64,000 nt of DNA. It comes from Buttiauxella sp. B2 (GTDB lineage Bacteria > Pseudomonadota > Gammaproteobacteria > Enterobacterales > Enterobacteriaceae). Under the pieces are notes generated by a model that made no database searches, had not been told where the DNA came from, and was given only the letters and a program-made list of their open reading frames with translations. The translations under genes and the position numbers were made by a program. Shown here piece after piece: positions 9,525 to 20,283 of this stretch. Location: the NCBI RefSeq assembly GCF_006376615.1, contig NZ_VEXQ01000008.1, forward strand, positions 1 to 64,000, read 5' to 3'. Within the stretch, counting starts at the first letter, position 1, and each line of letters begins with the position of its first letter.

Positions 9525-10847
9525 TTATTCAGCTGAGTCTGTTTTTGCACTGCTTGGTTTGCGGCGCTTACCGACATTCTTTTTATCGCGGAGACGGACT
9601 TTCACACGCGGTTTTTCTTTATCGTCCTTTTTCTTCTCTTCGCGTTTGGCGAGCACTTTCTTCGACGGTTTACCGGTGAGTTTCTCACTCGGCGCTCGAG
9701 TCGTAGGGCGCAGCTCATCAATCACACGCGGCTTCATGGGTTCTTTCATGTAACGAGTGACTTTGCCAAGCAGCAAATGGTCATGCGCTTCAACAAAAGA
9801 AATAGCGGTACCTTTGAGGCCAGCACGGCCAGTACGTCCGATACGGTGCAGATAGGTATCAGCGGTACGCGGCATATCAAAGTTGAACACATGACTCACT
9901 TCTGGAATATCAATACCACGAGCGGCAACATCGGTAGCAATCAGCACATTCACGCGGCCATCAGTCAAACGCTTGATAGCTTCAGTACGCTTCATCTGCA
10001 CCATTTCGCCTTCGAGATAGCAGGTATTGATACCCGCTTCACGCAGCCATGCAACCAGTTCATGCACACGGTCGCGCTTACGCACAAAGACGATTGAACG
10101 CGTGGTATCCGGCTGTTGTAGCAAATGCACCAGCATTGCAGTTTTATGCTCAACATTGTCTGCGCGGTAGTACCACTGGTGGATTTTTTTGCGCTCGCGT
10201 GTTGAAGACGTTGCAGAAACTTCAACCGGATCTTCTAACAAACGCTCCGCGAAATTCTTAATAGCGTCGCCTTCAAGCGTTGCGGAGAACAGCATGGTTT
10301 GTTTGCGCCAGCGAGTTTCAGCAGCAATGGTTTCGATATCCTGCGCAAAGCCCAGATCCAACATGCGATCGGCTTCATCAAGAATCAGTGTTTCTACCGC
10401 ACGGCAATCAAAGTTTTCTTCCTTGATGTATTGCAGTAGGCGACCCGTCGTTGCAACAACAATATCTTGGTTCTCGCTGAACACTTCCGCGTGGTTCATA
10501 TAAGCCACGCCACCTGTGATGGTTGCGATATCAAGATGGGTATGTTTTGCCAGTTCACGAGCGTGATCGGCCACTTGCATTGCCAGTTCACGCGTTGGTG
10601 TGACGATCAAAATACGTGGTGGGCCAGATTTCTTACGCGGGAAATCGACCAAATGCTGTAACACAGGCAGCAAATAAGCGGCTGTTTTACCGGTGCCGGT
10701 AGGCGCGGAACCGAGGACATCACGCCCTTCAAGTGCAGGTGGAATGGCGGCAGCCTGAATAGCTGTCGGGCGGGTAAAGCCCTTGTCCTGGAGCGCGAGC
10801 AACAGACTCTCGTCAAGTTCCAGTTCGGAAAAAGTGGTTACAGTCAT
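9525..10847 (-). CDS. srmB: DEAD-box ATP-dependent RNA helicase SrmB
   Basis: A 440-residue RNA helicase that helps early 50S ribosomal subunit assembly. It has the full DEAD-box set in order: Q motif (FTRPTAIQ), Walker A (APTGTGKT), PTRELAMQ, the box itself DEADRML, SAT (FSATL), then in the second RecA domain VFVRKRDRV, ATDVAARGID and HRIGRTGRAG. The C-terminal tail of about 70 residues is highly basic (Lys/Arg rich), as usual for SrmB, and likely contacts rRNA. It is a single gene, divergent from trmN6, with its own terminator. Confidence 0.97.
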   Translation of the reverse strand: MTVTTFSELELDESLLLALQDKGFTRPTAIQAAAIPPALEGRDVLGSAPTGTGKTAAYLLPVLQHLVDFPRKKSGPPRILIVTPTRELAMQVADHARELAKHTHLDIATITGGVAYMNHAEVFSENQDIVVATTGRLLQYIKEENFDCRAVETLILDEADRMLDLGFAQDIETIAAETRWRKQTMLFSATLEGDAIKNFAERLLEDPVEVSATSSTRERKKIHQWYYRADNVEHKTAMLVHLLQQPDTTRSIVFVRKRDRVHELVAWLREAGINTCYLEGEMVQMKRTEAIKRLTDGRVNVLIATDVAARGIDIPEVSHVFNFDMPRTADTYLHRIGRTGRAGLKGTAISFVEAHDHLLLGKVTRYMKEPMKPRVIDELRPTTRAPSEKLTGKPSKKVLAKREEKKKDDKEKPRVKVRLRDKKNVGKRRKPSSAKTDSAE

Positions 10848-10980
10848 GGTCTTCCTCTATGTAGGGCGCCGATTATAGACGTTATGGCTGCGATCTTCAT
10901 CTGTTTGTGTGGATAACTGACGCTTTTCCTGGCTGCGAGTTTCCCCTATGCTACACCCGTTTCTCTACAGGGTAGCTAAG

Positions 10981-11718
10981 ATGTGCAGTCAAAAAGTAGT
11001 ATTGCGTCGTGATGGATTCACCTTTAAACAATTCTTTGTCGCACACGATCGCTGCGCAATGAAAGTCGGTACCGATGGCACGCTGCTGGGCGCGTGGGTG
11101 CCAGTTGCTAATGTGACAAGCGTGTTGGATATCGGAACAGGGAGTGGTTTGCTGGCGTTAATGCTTGCGCAACGCACTCCTGATAATGTCACGATTGACG
11201 CAGTAGAGCTTGATCCTATTGCCGCTGAGCAAGCTGCGGAAAATGCAAAAGGCTGCCAGTGGACGTCGCGCATCACAGTGCATTGTGCGGATATTCGTGA
11301 ATGGGCTCAGCAAGCTACGCAGCGCTATTCACTGATCGTCAGTAACCCTCCGTTCTTTGAACAGGGGAGTAATTGCGCCTCAGCTGAACGTGCGCAGGCT
11401 CGCTATACCACGACGCTGGATCATAATGCGTTGTTAAATAGCGCAACGCAGTTAATTACTGAAGATGGTTTTTTCTGTGTGATCATGCCTGAAACGGCGG
11501 GAACGGCTTTTACCGAACTGGCAAAGTCGCAGGGCTGGTTTGTTCGCTACCGTAACGATATTTCTGATAACGAAACTCGCCTGCCGCACCGTGTGATGCT
11601 GGCTCTGTCACCGACAGATGGCGAATATTTTACCGAACGATTAATGATTCGTGGGCCAGACCAACAATATTCTGAAGGCTATTGCAGTCTGACCCAGGAC
11701 TTCTATTTGTTTATGTAA
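10981..11718 (+). CDS. trmN6: tRNA1(Val) (adenine(37)-N6)-methyltransferase
   Basis: A 245-residue class I SAM-dependent methyltransferase (YfiC) that methylates N6 of A37 in tRNA-Val1. The SAM-binding motif [17 protein letters not shown] and the amino-methyltransferase signature SNPPFF (NPPY/F type) are present. The ATG at 10981 was chosen over one at 10948 because an AGGG SD precedes it and the length then equals that of E. coli TrmN6. The 3' end overlaps the convergent nadB by 16 bases. Confidence 0.94.
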   Translation: MCSQKVVLRRDGFTFKQFFVAHDRCAMKVGTDGTLLGAWVPVANVTSVLDIGTGSGLLALMLAQRTPDNVTIDAVELDPIAAEQAAENAKGCQWTSRITVHCADIREWAQQATQRYSLIVSNPPFFEQGSNCASAERAQARYTTTLDHNALLNSATQLITEDGFFCVIMPETAGTAFTELAKSQGWFVRYRNDISDNETRLPHRVMLALSPTDGEYFTERLMIRGPDQQYSEGYCSLTQDFYLFM

Positions 11719-13319
11719 AGCGGCGAAAGAATACTTGGCCCGGAGTTTTCAGCCAAATCCGGGTAGTCCAGCGTGTAGTGCAGACCCCGGCTTTCTTTGC
11801 GCATCATGGCACAGCGGACAATTAACTCTGCGACCTGTACCAGATTGCGCAGTTCCAGCAAATTGTTCGACACGCGGAAGTTTGCGTAGTACTCGTCGAT
11901 TTCCTGCTGCAACATGGTGATGCGGCGCAATGCCCGTTCCAGGCGACGCGTTGAACGCACAATCCCGACGTAATCCCACATAAACAGACGAAGCTCATGC
12001 CAGTTATGCTGGATAACGACTTGCTCATCTGGGTTATCTACGCGACTGTCATCCCAGTCTGGTAATGATCTGGAAACGCGAGCGTATGGCATACGCTTGA
12101 TAATATCGTCTGCCGCAGACCAGCCATAAACCAGGCATTCCAACAGTGAATTCGATGCCATACGGTTGGCACCGTGTAATCCGGTATAGGTCACTTCACC
12201 AATAGCGTATAAACCATCTACATCGGTACGACCATTTTCATCCACCATTACGCCACCGCAGGTGTAGTGCGCTGCGGGCACAATCGGAACCGGTTCTTTA
12301 GTGAGGTCGATACCCAATCCCATCAGTTTTTCATAAATGGTCGGGAAGTGGTGGCGTACAAATTCTTCAGGCTTGTGACTAATATCCAGATACATGCAAT
12401 CTGCGCCCAGACGTTTCATCTCATGATCGATAGCTCGAGCCACAATATCTCGAGGTGCGAGTTCACCGCGCTCATCAAAATCAGGCATAAAGCGGCTGCC
12501 ATCAGGGCGCTTGAGATAAGCACCTTCACCGCGTAACGCTTCGGTCAGCAGGAAATTGCGCGCCTGTGGATGGAAGAGGGCAGTCGGATGGAACTGATTA
12601 AACTCCAGATTTGCTACACGACACCCTGCACGCCACGCCATGGCAATGCCATCACCAGACGAGATATCTGGGTTAGTGGTGTATTGATAAACTTTTGATG
12701 CGCCACCGGTGGCTAATACCACGGCTTTCGCGCGGCAAGTTTCCACTTTTTCACGATTGCGGTTCCAGACCCAAGCTCCGACAACTCGACGCGTGCCAGG
12801 AAGGCCTATTTTGTCAGAAACGATAAGGTCGACGGCATTACTACGCTCAATTACCCGAATATTGGGATGGCTCAGCGCTTTGCCAACTAACGTGGTTTCA
12901 ACTTCTTTACCGGTTGCATCGGCTGCATGAAGAATTCGGCGATGGCTATGCCCACCTTCACGGGTCAAATGATAGCTTTCTGCGCCATTTGGCTGAATCT
13001 CAGTATCAAACAGAACACCTTGATCGATTAACCATTGCACACAATGACGTGCATTGCTGGCGACAAACTCTACTGCTTCTCGATCACAAATTCCGGCACC
13101 GGCAATAAGAGTATCTTCTACGTGCGAATCAATACTGTCAGTTTCATCAAACACAGCGGCAATGCCACCCTGAGCATAAAATGTTGAGCCTTCATTGATT
13201 GGCCCCTTGCTCAGAACAATAACTTTGCAGTTTTCAGCAAGCCGTAAAGCAAGAGAGAGGCCAGCAGCTCCGCTACCGACGATTAATACATCACAAGTGA
13301 GTTCGGAATTTGTGTTCAT
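11703..13319 (-). CDS. nadB: L-aspartate oxidase
   Basis: FAD enzyme of 538 residues that oxidises L-aspartate to iminoaspartate, the first step of de novo NAD synthesis, working with quinolinate synthase NadA. The N-terminus holds the dinucleotide-binding motif [19 protein letters not shown], then the family motifs [31 protein letters not shown] and [20 protein letters not shown]. The ATG at 13319 gives the family length and matches E. coli; a longer frame to 13379 crosses the NadR operator and is unlikely to be used. Convergent with trmN6. An NadR operator lies directly upstream, so repression at high NAD is expected. Confidence 0.96.
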   Translation of the reverse strand: MNTNSELTCDVLIVGSGAAGLSLALRLAENCKVIVLSKGPINEGSTFYAQGGIAAVFDETDSIDSHVEDTLIAGAGICDREAVEFVASNARHCVQWLIDQGVLFDTEIQPNGAESYHLTREGGHSHRRILHAADATGKEVETTLVGKALSHPNIRVIERSNAVDLIVSDKIGLPGTRRVVGAWVWNRNREKVETCRAKAVVLATGGASKVYQYTTNPDISSGDGIAMAWRAGCRVANLEFNQFHPTALFHPQARNFLLTEALRGEGAYLKRPDGSRFMPDFDERGELAPRDIVARAIDHEMKRLGADCMYLDISHKPEEFVRHHFPTIYEKLMGLGIDLTKEPVPIVPAAHYTCGGVMVDENGRTDVDGLYAIGEVTYTGLHGANRMASNSLLECLVYGWSAADDIIKRMPYARVSRSLPDWDDSRVDNPDEQVVIQHNWHELRLFMWDYVGIVRSTRRLERALRRITMLQQEIDEYYANFRVSNNLLELRNLVQVAELIVRCAMMRKESRGLHYTLDYPDLAENSGPSILSPLYINK

Positions 13320-13321
13320 AG

Positions 13322-13339
13322 TGTTTAATTTACTAAACA
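13322..13339. promoter_or_regulatory. NadR operator before nadB
   Basis: TGTTTA-N6-TAAACA, a perfect match to the known 18-bp NadR box, ends 3 bases before the nadB start codon. At this position a bound NadR would block the transcript start or elongation. The rest of the nadB-rpoE spacer (13340-13640) contains no coding signal that I can support. Confidence 0.88.
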
Positions 13340-13641
13340 ATGGTTGGGCCAGCATACCATCCGATGTGGGCTGCAACACGTTTTTTTTAACTTAGGGTTA
13401 TATGAACTAAACAAGAGCGTGGGGATCTCAGTTTCATCCGAATTATATGTGAGATAAGCCATATTTATCGCGAGTTCGCTGTGAATGGCAGATTTTCTGA
13501 TGAAAAATCATGATTCATGCGATACTCTGCATGCAGTTTAGCGATCGCCTTTTATGATAAAAAGGTGCCACCGTTTGTGCCATGAAACTTATAATCAAGA
13601 AGAGATAATTCGTGGAGCAGATCAGGAAAACAAAGGCGTAA

Positions 13642-13755
13642 GGGAACTTTGCTCAAATCGAGCGTTCCAACCGTGAACTTGCTCATATATGCAGAGTTCG
13701 GGTGGCTTTTCAATTACGCGTGGAAATAGGTTTGGGGAGACATTACCTCGGATGA
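13642..13755 (+). other. Possible rpoE leader ORF (rseD-like), start not identified
   Basis: This frame is open from after a TAA at 13639 to a TGA at 13753-13755, which overlaps the rpoE start codon in an ATGA arrangement. E. coli has a leader peptide gene, rseD, coupled to rpoE in this place. Here the frame lacks an ATG; a GTG at 13702 would give 17 codons. The overlap suggests translational coupling, but the start and even expression are uncertain. Confidence 0.3.
13643..13670 (+). promoter_or_regulatory. Sigma-E type promoter before rpoE
   Basis: A perfect sigma-E -35 element GGAACTT (13643-13649) is followed, after 16 bases, by TCCAA (13666-13670), close to the sigma-E -10 TCTRA/TCAAA. 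It corresponds to the autoregulated rpoE P2 promoter of E. coli and would give a leader of about 75 bases. Confidence 0.7.
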
Positions 13756-14327
13756 GCGAGCAGTTAACGGATCAGGTCCTCGTCGAACGGGTCCAGAAGG
13801 GAGATCAGAAGTCATTCAATTTACTGGTAATTCGTTATCAGCATAAAGTGGCGAGTCTGGTTTCCCGTTATGTACCTTCAGGGGATGTCCCTGACGTGGT
13901 ACAGGAGTCTTTCATTAAAGCTTATCGCGCATTGGATTCTTTCCGTGGCGATAGCGCGTTTTATACATGGTTGTACCGCATAGCGGTCAACACGGCAAAA
14001 AATTATCTGGTTGCTCAGGGTCGCCGTCCACCATCAAGCGATGTGGATGCAATTGATGCGGAAAACTACGAAAGTGGCAGCGCATTGAAAGAAATTTCGA
14101 ACCCTGAGAACTTAATGTTGTCTGAAGAACTGAGACAAATAGTTTTCCGTACTATTGAGTCGCTCCCGGAAGATTTACGCATGGCAATTACGTTGCGGGA
14201 GTTGGATGGTTTGAGCTATGAAGAAATAGCCGCCATCATGGATTGCCCTGTAGGGACTGTACGCTCTCGTATTTTCCGTGCGCGGGAAGCTATTGATAAT
14301 AAAGTTCAACCGCTTATCAGGCGTTGA
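13752..14327 (+). CDS. rpoE: RNA polymerase sigma-E factor
   Basis: ECF sigma factor of 191 residues, near identical to E. coli RpoE, directing the envelope stress response to misfolded outer membrane proteins. Region 2 (RYQHKVASLVSRYV, VVQESFIKAYRALDSFRGDSAFYTWLYRIAVNTAKN) binds the -10, and region 4 (LPEDLRMAITLRELDGLSYEEIAAIMDCPVGTVRSRIFRARE) binds the -35. The start at 13752 (MSEQLTDQ) is the conserved one, not the in-frame ATG at 13689. It is the first gene of rpoE-rseA-rseB-rseC and is preceded by a sigma-E promoter. Confidence 0.98.
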   Translation: MSEQLTDQVLVERVQKGDQKSFNLLVIRYQHKVASLVSRYVPSGDVPDVVQESFIKAYRALDSFRGDSAFYTWLYRIAVNTAKNYLVAQGRRPPSSDVDAIDAENYESGSALKEISNPENLMLSEELRQIVFRTIESLPEDLRMAITLRELDGLSYEEIAAIMDCPVGTVRSRIFRAREAIDNKVQPLIRR

Positions 14328-14358
14328 CGATAGCGGATTACTGGAAGGGTAATTAGGC

Positions 14359-15006
14359 ATGCAGAAAGAAAAGCTTTCCGCTTTAATGGATGGGGAAACT
14401 CTGGATAGCGAACTGCTTAGCACTTTGTCGAAAGACGAATCATTGCAGAAGAGCTGGGAGAGCTACCACCTAATCCGCGATACTATGCGCGGCGATACCA
14501 GCGAATTACTTCATTTTGATATTGCAGCCAATGTCATGGCCGCGATTGAAAATGAGCCAGTGCGTAACGTCACGCCACTCATTATTGAACAGCAGCCTGA
14601 ACCTCAGCAATGGCAGAAGATGTCGTTCTGGAATAAGGTTCGCCCATGGGCAAGTCAGCTCACCCAAATGGGCGTTGCAGCATGCGTATCGCTTGCGGTA
14701 ATTGTTGGGGTGCAGCACTATAATGGCCAGTCTGAGAACTCTGCTCAACCTGAGGCTCCGGTGTTTAACACCTTGCCAATGATGGGTAAAGCGAGTCCGG
14801 TAAGTTTGGGTGTGCCATCTGACAGCACAGCCAGTACAGGTCAGCAGCAGGTACAGGAACAGCGTCGACGTATCAATGCTATGTTGCAAGATTACGAATT
14901 GCAGCGTCGTTTACACGCCGAGCAACTCCAGTTTGAACAGGCACAAACCCAGCAAGCTGCGGTACAAGTGCCAGGAAACCAAACTTTAGGAACTCAATCG
15001 CAGTAA
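14359..15006 (+). CDS. rseA: Anti-sigma-E factor RseA
   Basis: A 215-residue single-pass inner membrane protein. The N-terminal cytoplasmic domain (residues 1 to about 95; MQKEKLSALMDGE start) binds and blocks RpoE. One membrane segment lies near residues 98-118 (MGVAACVSLAVIVGVQHY). The periplasmic tail is Gln-rich. Under stress DegS and RseP cut it in turn, freeing sigma-E. Its stop overlaps the rseB start (TAATG), so translation is probably coupled. Confidence 0.96.
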   Translation: MQKEKLSALMDGETLDSELLSTLSKDESLQKSWESYHLIRDTMRGDTSELLHFDIAANVMAAIENEPVRNVTPLIIEQQPEPQQWQKMSFWNKVRPWASQLTQMGVAACVSLAVIVGVQHYNGQSENSAQPEAPVFNTLPMMGKASPVSLGVPSDSTASTGQQQVQEQRRRINAMLQDYELQRRLHAEQLQFEQAQTQQAAVQVPGNQTLGTQSQ

Positions 15007-15962
15007 TGAAGCAACTTTGGTATGCCCTGTCTCTTATGACAAGCAGCCTGTTGTTCAGCTCAAATGCCTCGGCGGACACTGTTTCGTCCGGGGCATTGTT
15101 GCAGCAGATGAACCAGGCGAGTCAGTCACTCAATTATGAGTTGGCATTTATCAGCGTTAATAAGCAAGGGATAGAGTCCTTACGCTATCGCCATGCAAGG
15201 CTTGATAATCGCCCGCTTGCACAATTGCTTCAGATGGATGGCCCACGCCGAGAAGTTGTCCAGCGTGGTAGTGAAATTAGCTATTTTGAACCGGGACTTG
15301 AGCCTTTTACGCTCACCGGGGATTACATCGTTGATTCGCTTCCATCAATCGTCTATACCGATTTCAAACGTCTTACGCCATATTACGACTTCATCTCTGT
15401 CGGGCGCACTCGTATTGCCGATAGGCTTTGCGAAGTCATTCGTGTTGTAGCTCGAGACGGTACGCGTTACAGCTACATGGTATGGATGGACTCAGAAACC
15501 AAATTACCACTGCGTGTTGATTTACTGGATCGTGATGGCGAAACGCTGGAACAATTCCGCGTTATCTCGTTTAACGTCAGTAAAGAAGCCAATGGCATGA
15601 TGCAAAGTCTGGCGAAGGCAAGTTTACCGCCGCTGCTGTCGGTTCCTGGTGCTGAAAAAGTCAATTTCGCTTGGGCACCAACTTGGCTGCCGCAAGGGTT
15701 TAGCGAAGTATCCAGCAGCCGCCGTCCATTGCCGACTGTCGATGTGCCTATTGAATCACGCCTCTATTCTGATGGTTTGTTTAGTTTCTCTGTAAACATT
15801 AGCCAGGCTGCAAGTAACAGCAGCGATCAGATACTGCGCACAGGGCGCCGTACCGTCAGCTCTGAAATCCGTGATAAAACAGAAATTACGATTGTCGGTG
15901 AACTGCCACCACAAACGGCAAAACGTATTGCTGACAGCATCAAATTCAGGACAGCGCAATGA
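15006..15962 (+). CDS. rseB: Periplasmic sigma-E regulator RseB
   Basis: A 318-residue periplasmic protein (MucB/RseB family) that binds the RseA periplasmic domain and shields it from DegS; lipopolysaccharide intermediates release it. A Sec signal peptide is clear (residues 1-23, ending SSNASA). The mature part has the two-domain layout of the family, the larger one LolA-like. The stop overlaps the rseC start by 4 bases (ATGA). Confidence 0.96.
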   Translation: MKQLWYALSLMTSSLLFSSNASADTVSSGALLQQMNQASQSLNYELAFISVNKQGIESLRYRHARLDNRPLAQLLQMDGPRREVVQRGSEISYFEPGLEPFTLTGDYIVDSLPSIVYTDFKRLTPYYDFISVGRTRIADRLCEVIRVVARDGTRYSYMVWMDSETKLPLRVDLLDRDGETLEQFRVISFNVSKEANGMMQSLAKASLPPLLSVPGAEKVNFAWAPTWLPQGFSEVSSSRRPLPTVDVPIESRLYSDGLFSFSVNISQAASNSSDQILRTGRRTVSSEIRDKTEITIVGELPPQTAKRIADSIKFRTAQ

Positions 15963-16438
15963 TCAAGGAGTGGGCGACAGTCGTCTCCTGGCATAAAGGT
16001 GAAGCACTGCTGAGTTGCGATGTGAAAGCATCATGCAGCAGTTGTGCTTCACGCGCAGGCTGTGGGAGCCGTATTCTCAACAAGCTTGGTCCGCAAACTA
16101 ATCACACCCTATCGGTTGCTTGTGATACACCGCTGGTCGCTGGTCAAAAAGTCGAATTGGGCATTGCTGAAGGTAGCCTGATAGGCTCTGCGTTACTGGT
16201 TTACATGTCTCCTTTGGTGGGGTTGTTTCTGGTTTCTGCCCTTTTTCAGGCAATGTTTAGTACTAACCTTGCTGCGATTTGTGGGGCGCTACTGGGTGGT
16301 GTTGGCGGTTTTCTAATCGCACGTGGGTTCTCTCAGAAGCTCAGCCGCCGTGAAACCTGGCAACCTGTTATTCTTAGCGTCGCACTGCCGCCAGATGCCC
16401 TCAGAGTCGAAACCATTACCCCTGCGGATAGTCAGTGA
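15959..16438 (+). CDS. rseC: SoxR-reducing / sigma-E locus protein RseC
   Basis: A 159-residue inner membrane protein. It has a cysteine cluster at Cys20, Cys26, Cys29 and Cys35, the pattern expected for metal or Fe-S binding, and two membrane helices at about residues 72-92 and 97-117. In E. coli RseC is linked to reduction of the SoxR [2Fe-2S] cluster together with the Rsx complex, and it has only a minor effect on sigma-E. It is the last gene of the rpoE operon. Confidence 0.94.
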   Translation: MIKEWATVVSWHKGEALLSCDVKASCSSCASRAGCGSRILNKLGPQTNHTLSVACDTPLVAGQKVELGIAEGSLIGSALLVYMSPLVGLFLVSALFQAMFSTNLAAICGALLGGVGGFLIARGFSQKLSRRETWQPVILSVALPPDALRVETITPADSQ

Positions 16439-16643
16439 ACTCACTTGCATTCGCTATCCGTTTGACACACATTCCATCGGCTTTTCATCGCTCAGCTAAG
16501 CTTGCATGATGACCTGTTTCCTCGCTTTCTCGTTGTAGTGTAGAATGCGGCGTTTCAGGCAAAAGACAGCCATTGACATCATGCTCTGTACAGCGCATTG
16601 CGCCGAGCTTTCCCGGATTTGTAAGGCATAAAAACCTCTAACT

Positions 16644-18443
16644 ATGAAGAATATACGTAACTTTTCTATTATTGCCCACATCGACCACGGCAAATCGACG
16701 CTGTCTGACCGTATTATCCAAATTTGCGGTGGCCTGTCCGATCGTGAAATGGAAGCCCAGGTGCTTGACTCCATGGATCTGGAGCGTGAACGTGGTATTA
16801 CCATCAAAGCGCAAAGCGTAACGCTGGATTACAAAGCCAGTGATGGTGAAACTTATCACCTTAATTTTATCGATACCCCCGGGCACGTCGACTTCTCTTA
16901 TGAAGTTTCCCGTTCCCTTGCGGCTTGCGAAGGTGCGTTGCTGGTGGTGGATGCTGGTCAGGGCGTAGAAGCTCAGACCCTGGCAAACTGCTATACCGCC
17001 ATGGAAATGGATCTGGAAGTGGTTCCCGTTCTGAACAAAATTGACCTGCCGGCTGCCGATCCTGAACGTGCCGCACAGGAAATTGAAGATATCGTCGGTA
17101 TTGATGCAGCGGATGCTGTGCGCTGTTCGGCAAAAACCGGTGTGGGTGTAATCGATGTTCTTGAACGTTTAGTTCGTGACATTCCGGGGCCAGAAGGCGA
17201 TCCGGAAGCGCCACTGCAAGCGCTGATCATCGACTCCTGGTTCGATAACTATCTTGGTGTTGTCTCTCTGGTTCGTATTAAAAACGGCACTATGAGAAAG
17301 GGCGACAAAATCAAAGTAATGAGTACCGGCCAGGTTTATAACGCAGACCGTCTGGGTATCTTCACGCCAAAACGTGTTGACCGTGATGTGTTGGGTTGTG
17401 GTGAAGTAGGCTGGTTGGTCTGTGCAATCAAAGACATCCTGGGCGCGCCAGTTGGCGATACCTTGACCCTTTCCCGTAATCCGGCAGATAAAGCACTGCC
17501 AGGCTTTAAAAAAGTGAAGCCTCAGGTTTACGCGGGTCTGTTCCCGGTCAGCTCTGACGATTACGAAAACTTCCGTGATGCGTTGGGTAAATTGAGCCTG
17601 AACGATGCTTCATTGTTCTATGAGCCAGAAAGCTCCACAGCGCTGGGCTTCGGCTTCCGCTGCGGCTTCCTTGGTCTGCTGCACATGGAAATCATTCAGG
17701 AACGTCTTGAGCGTGAATACGATCTTGATCTGATTACCACGGCACCAACGGTAGTTTACGAAGTTGAAACTACCACTGGCGAAACAATCTACGTTGATAG
17801 CCCATCTAAGCTGCCAGCGCTGAATAACATAGCTGAACTGCGTGAGCCAATTGCTGAATGTCATATGCTGATGCCGCAGGAGTATCTGGGCAGCGTTATC
17901 ACTTTGTGTATTGAGAAGCGTGGCGTACAGACCAACATGGTTTACCACGGTAACCAAGTTGCGTTGACCTATGAAATCCCAATGGCTGAAGTGGTACTCG
18001 ACTTCTTCGATCGTCTGAAATCAACATCCCGTGGCTATGCTTCACTGGACTATAACTTCAAGCGTTTCCAGACTTCCGACATGGTGCGTGTTGATGTACT
18101 GATTAACGGCGATCGTGTTGATGCTCTGGCATTAATCACCCACCGTGGTAACTCGCAGTTCCGTGGCCGTCAGTTGGTTGAAAAAATGCAAGAGCTGATC
18201 CCACGTCAGCAGTTTGATATTGCCATTCAGGCCGCTATCGGCGCACATATCATTGCGCGTTCTACTGTTAAACAGTTGCGTAAAAACGTATTGGCGAAAT
18301 GCTACGGCGGTGACGTCAGCCGTAAGAAAAAGCTGTTGCAGAAACAAAAAGACGGTAAGAAACGTATGAAGCAAGTCGGCAACGTCGAACTGCCTCAGGA
18401 AGCGTTCCTCGCTATTCTGCATGTCGGGAAAGACGGCAAATAA
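16644..18443 (+). CDS. lepA: Elongation factor 4 (LepA)
   Basis: Translational GTPase of 599 residues, the exact family length. G motifs are intact: AHIDHGKST (P-loop), RGIT (switch I), DTPGHVDF (switch II), NKIDLP and SAK. EF-G-like domains II, III and V follow, then the LepA-specific C-terminal domain ending in a Lys-rich segment ([18 protein letters not shown]). LepA acts in ribosome biogenesis and translation. The 205-bp spacer after rseC contains a likely -10, TAGAAT, near 16541. It shares an operon with lepB, 14 bases downstream. Confidence 0.98.
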   Translation: MKNIRNFSIIAHIDHGKSTLSDRIIQICGGLSDREMEAQVLDSMDLERERGITIKAQSVTLDYKASDGETYHLNFIDTPGHVDFSYEVSRSLAACEGALLVVDAGQGVEAQTLANCYTAMEMDLEVVPVLNKIDLPAADPERAAQEIEDIVGIDAADAVRCSAKTGVGVIDVLERLVRDIPGPEGDPEAPLQALIIDSWFDNYLGVVSLVRIKNGTMRKGDKIKVMSTGQVYNADRLGIFTPKRVDRDVLGCGEVGWLVCAIKDILGAPVGDTLTLSRNPADKALPGFKKVKPQVYAGLFPVSSDDYENFRDALGKLSLNDASLFYEPESSTALGFGFRCGFLGLLHMEIIQERLEREYDLDLITTAPTVVYEVETTTGETIYVDSPSKLPALNNIAELREPIAECHMLMPQEYLGSVITLCIEKRGVQTNMVYHGNQVALTYEIPMAEVVLDFFDRLKSTSRGYASLDYNFKRFQTSDMVRVDVLINGDRVDALALITHRGNSQFRGRQLVEKMQELIPRQQFDIAIQAAIGAHIIARSTVKQLRKNVLAKCYGGDVSRKKKLLQKQKDGKKRMKQVGNVELPQEAFLAILHVGKDGK

Positions 18444-18457
18444 ATTAAGGAGTTGGC

Positions 18458-19432
18458 ATGGCGAATATGTTTGCGCTAATCCTCGTGATAGCGACGCTGG
18501 TAACGGGCCTTTTATGGTGTATCGATAAGTTTATTTTTGCGCCAAAACGTCGGGAAAAACAGGCGGCAGCGCAAGCTGCCACTGGTGATGCGCTTGATAG
18601 CAAGACGCTAAAAAAAGTGGCACCTAAGCCAGGTTGGTTAGAAACGGGGGCATCTGTATTCCCTGTGCTGGCAATTGTCCTGATTGTGCGTTCATTTGTT
18701 TATGAACCATTCCAAATTCCGTCAGGTTCAATGATGCCAACGTTATTAATTGGCGATTTTATTCTGGTCGAAAAATTTGCTTACGGCATCAAAGATCCGA
18801 TTTACCAGAAAACGCTAATTGAAACGGGTCATCCGAAACGCGGCGATATTGTGGTGTTCAAATATCCACAAGACCCACGTCTGGATTACATCAAGCGTGC
18901 TGTGGGTCTACCGGGTGATCGTGTCAGTTACGATCCTGTCGCAAAAGAAGTCACTATTCAGCCAAATTGTAGTTCTGGCCAGGCATGTGATAACGCGTTG
19001 CCAATTACCTACAGCAATGTAGAACCAAGTGATTTTGTGCAGACTTTTGCTCGTCGTAATGGAAGTGAAGCGAACTCCGGTTTCTTCCAGTTACCGCTGG
19101 ACCAGACAAAAGAAGATGGTATTCGTCTGTCTGAGCGCAAAGAAACGCTGGGCGACGTGACTCATCACATTCTGACCGTACCAATTGCACAGGACCAGGT
19201 GGGTATGTATTACCAGCAACCGGGCCAACAACTTGCAACCTGGATTGTGCCACCGGGCCATTACTTCATGATGGGCGATAACCGCGATAACAGTGCTGAT
19301 AGCCGTTATTGGGGCTTTGTTCCTGAGGCGAATCTGGTAGGTAAAGCAACCGCAATCTGGATGAGTTTTGAGAAACAAGAAGGTGAATGGCCGACAGGTG
19401 TTCGTTTAAGCCGTATTGGCGGAATTCATTGA
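18458..19432 (+). CDS. lepB: Signal peptidase I
   Basis: A 324-residue inner membrane serine protease that removes signal peptides from exported proteins. Two N-terminal membrane segments (about residues 4-22 and 62-80) flank a basic cytoplasmic loop. The catalytic domain is periplasmic: nucleophile Ser91 in PSGSMMPTL, general base Lys146 in YIKRAVGLPGD, and the box GDNRDNSADSRYWG. All catalytic boxes are intact. It follows lepA in the same operon, with the AAGGAG SD in the short spacer. Confidence 0.98.
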   Translation: MANMFALILVIATLVTGLLWCIDKFIFAPKRREKQAAAQAATGDALDSKTLKKVAPKPGWLETGASVFPVLAIVLIVRSFVYEPFQIPSGSMMPTLLIGDFILVEKFAYGIKDPIYQKTLIETGHPKRGDIVVFKYPQDPRLDYIKRAVGLPGDRVSYDPVAKEVTIQPNCSSGQACDNALPITYSNVEPSDFVQTFARRNGSEANSGFFQLPLDQTKEDGIRLSERKETLGDVTHHILTVPIAQDQVGMYYQQPGQQLATWIVPPGHYFMMGDNRDNSADSRYWGFVPEANLVGKATAIWMSFEKQEGEWPTGVRLSRIGGIH

Positions 19433-19501
19433 TCAATTAAATCCATTCAGGTAACGACATACCTTGTCGTTGTGTATAGAATATCCCCCCGTATTTAGGT
19501 T

Positions 19502-19519
19502 GGCTCCCGAAAGGGAGCC
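19502..19519 (+). promoter_or_regulatory. Hairpin in the rnc leader
   Basis: A perfect 7-bp stem GGCTCCC-gaaa-GGGAGCC lies 83 bases before the rnc start and is not followed by a T-run, so it is not a terminator. In E. coli the rnc leader is cleaved by RNase III for autoregulation; this may be part of that structure. The lepB-rnc spacer (19433-19602) also holds a possible -10, TATAGAAT, near 19476. Confidence 0.45.
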
Positions 19520-19572
19520 ACGGCAAACGAAACAGCGTTGGTTCTCTTTTTCAGGTCTGTTCCGTGTGCTGA

Positions 19573-20282
<710 letters not shown>

Positions 20283-20283
<1 letters not shown>

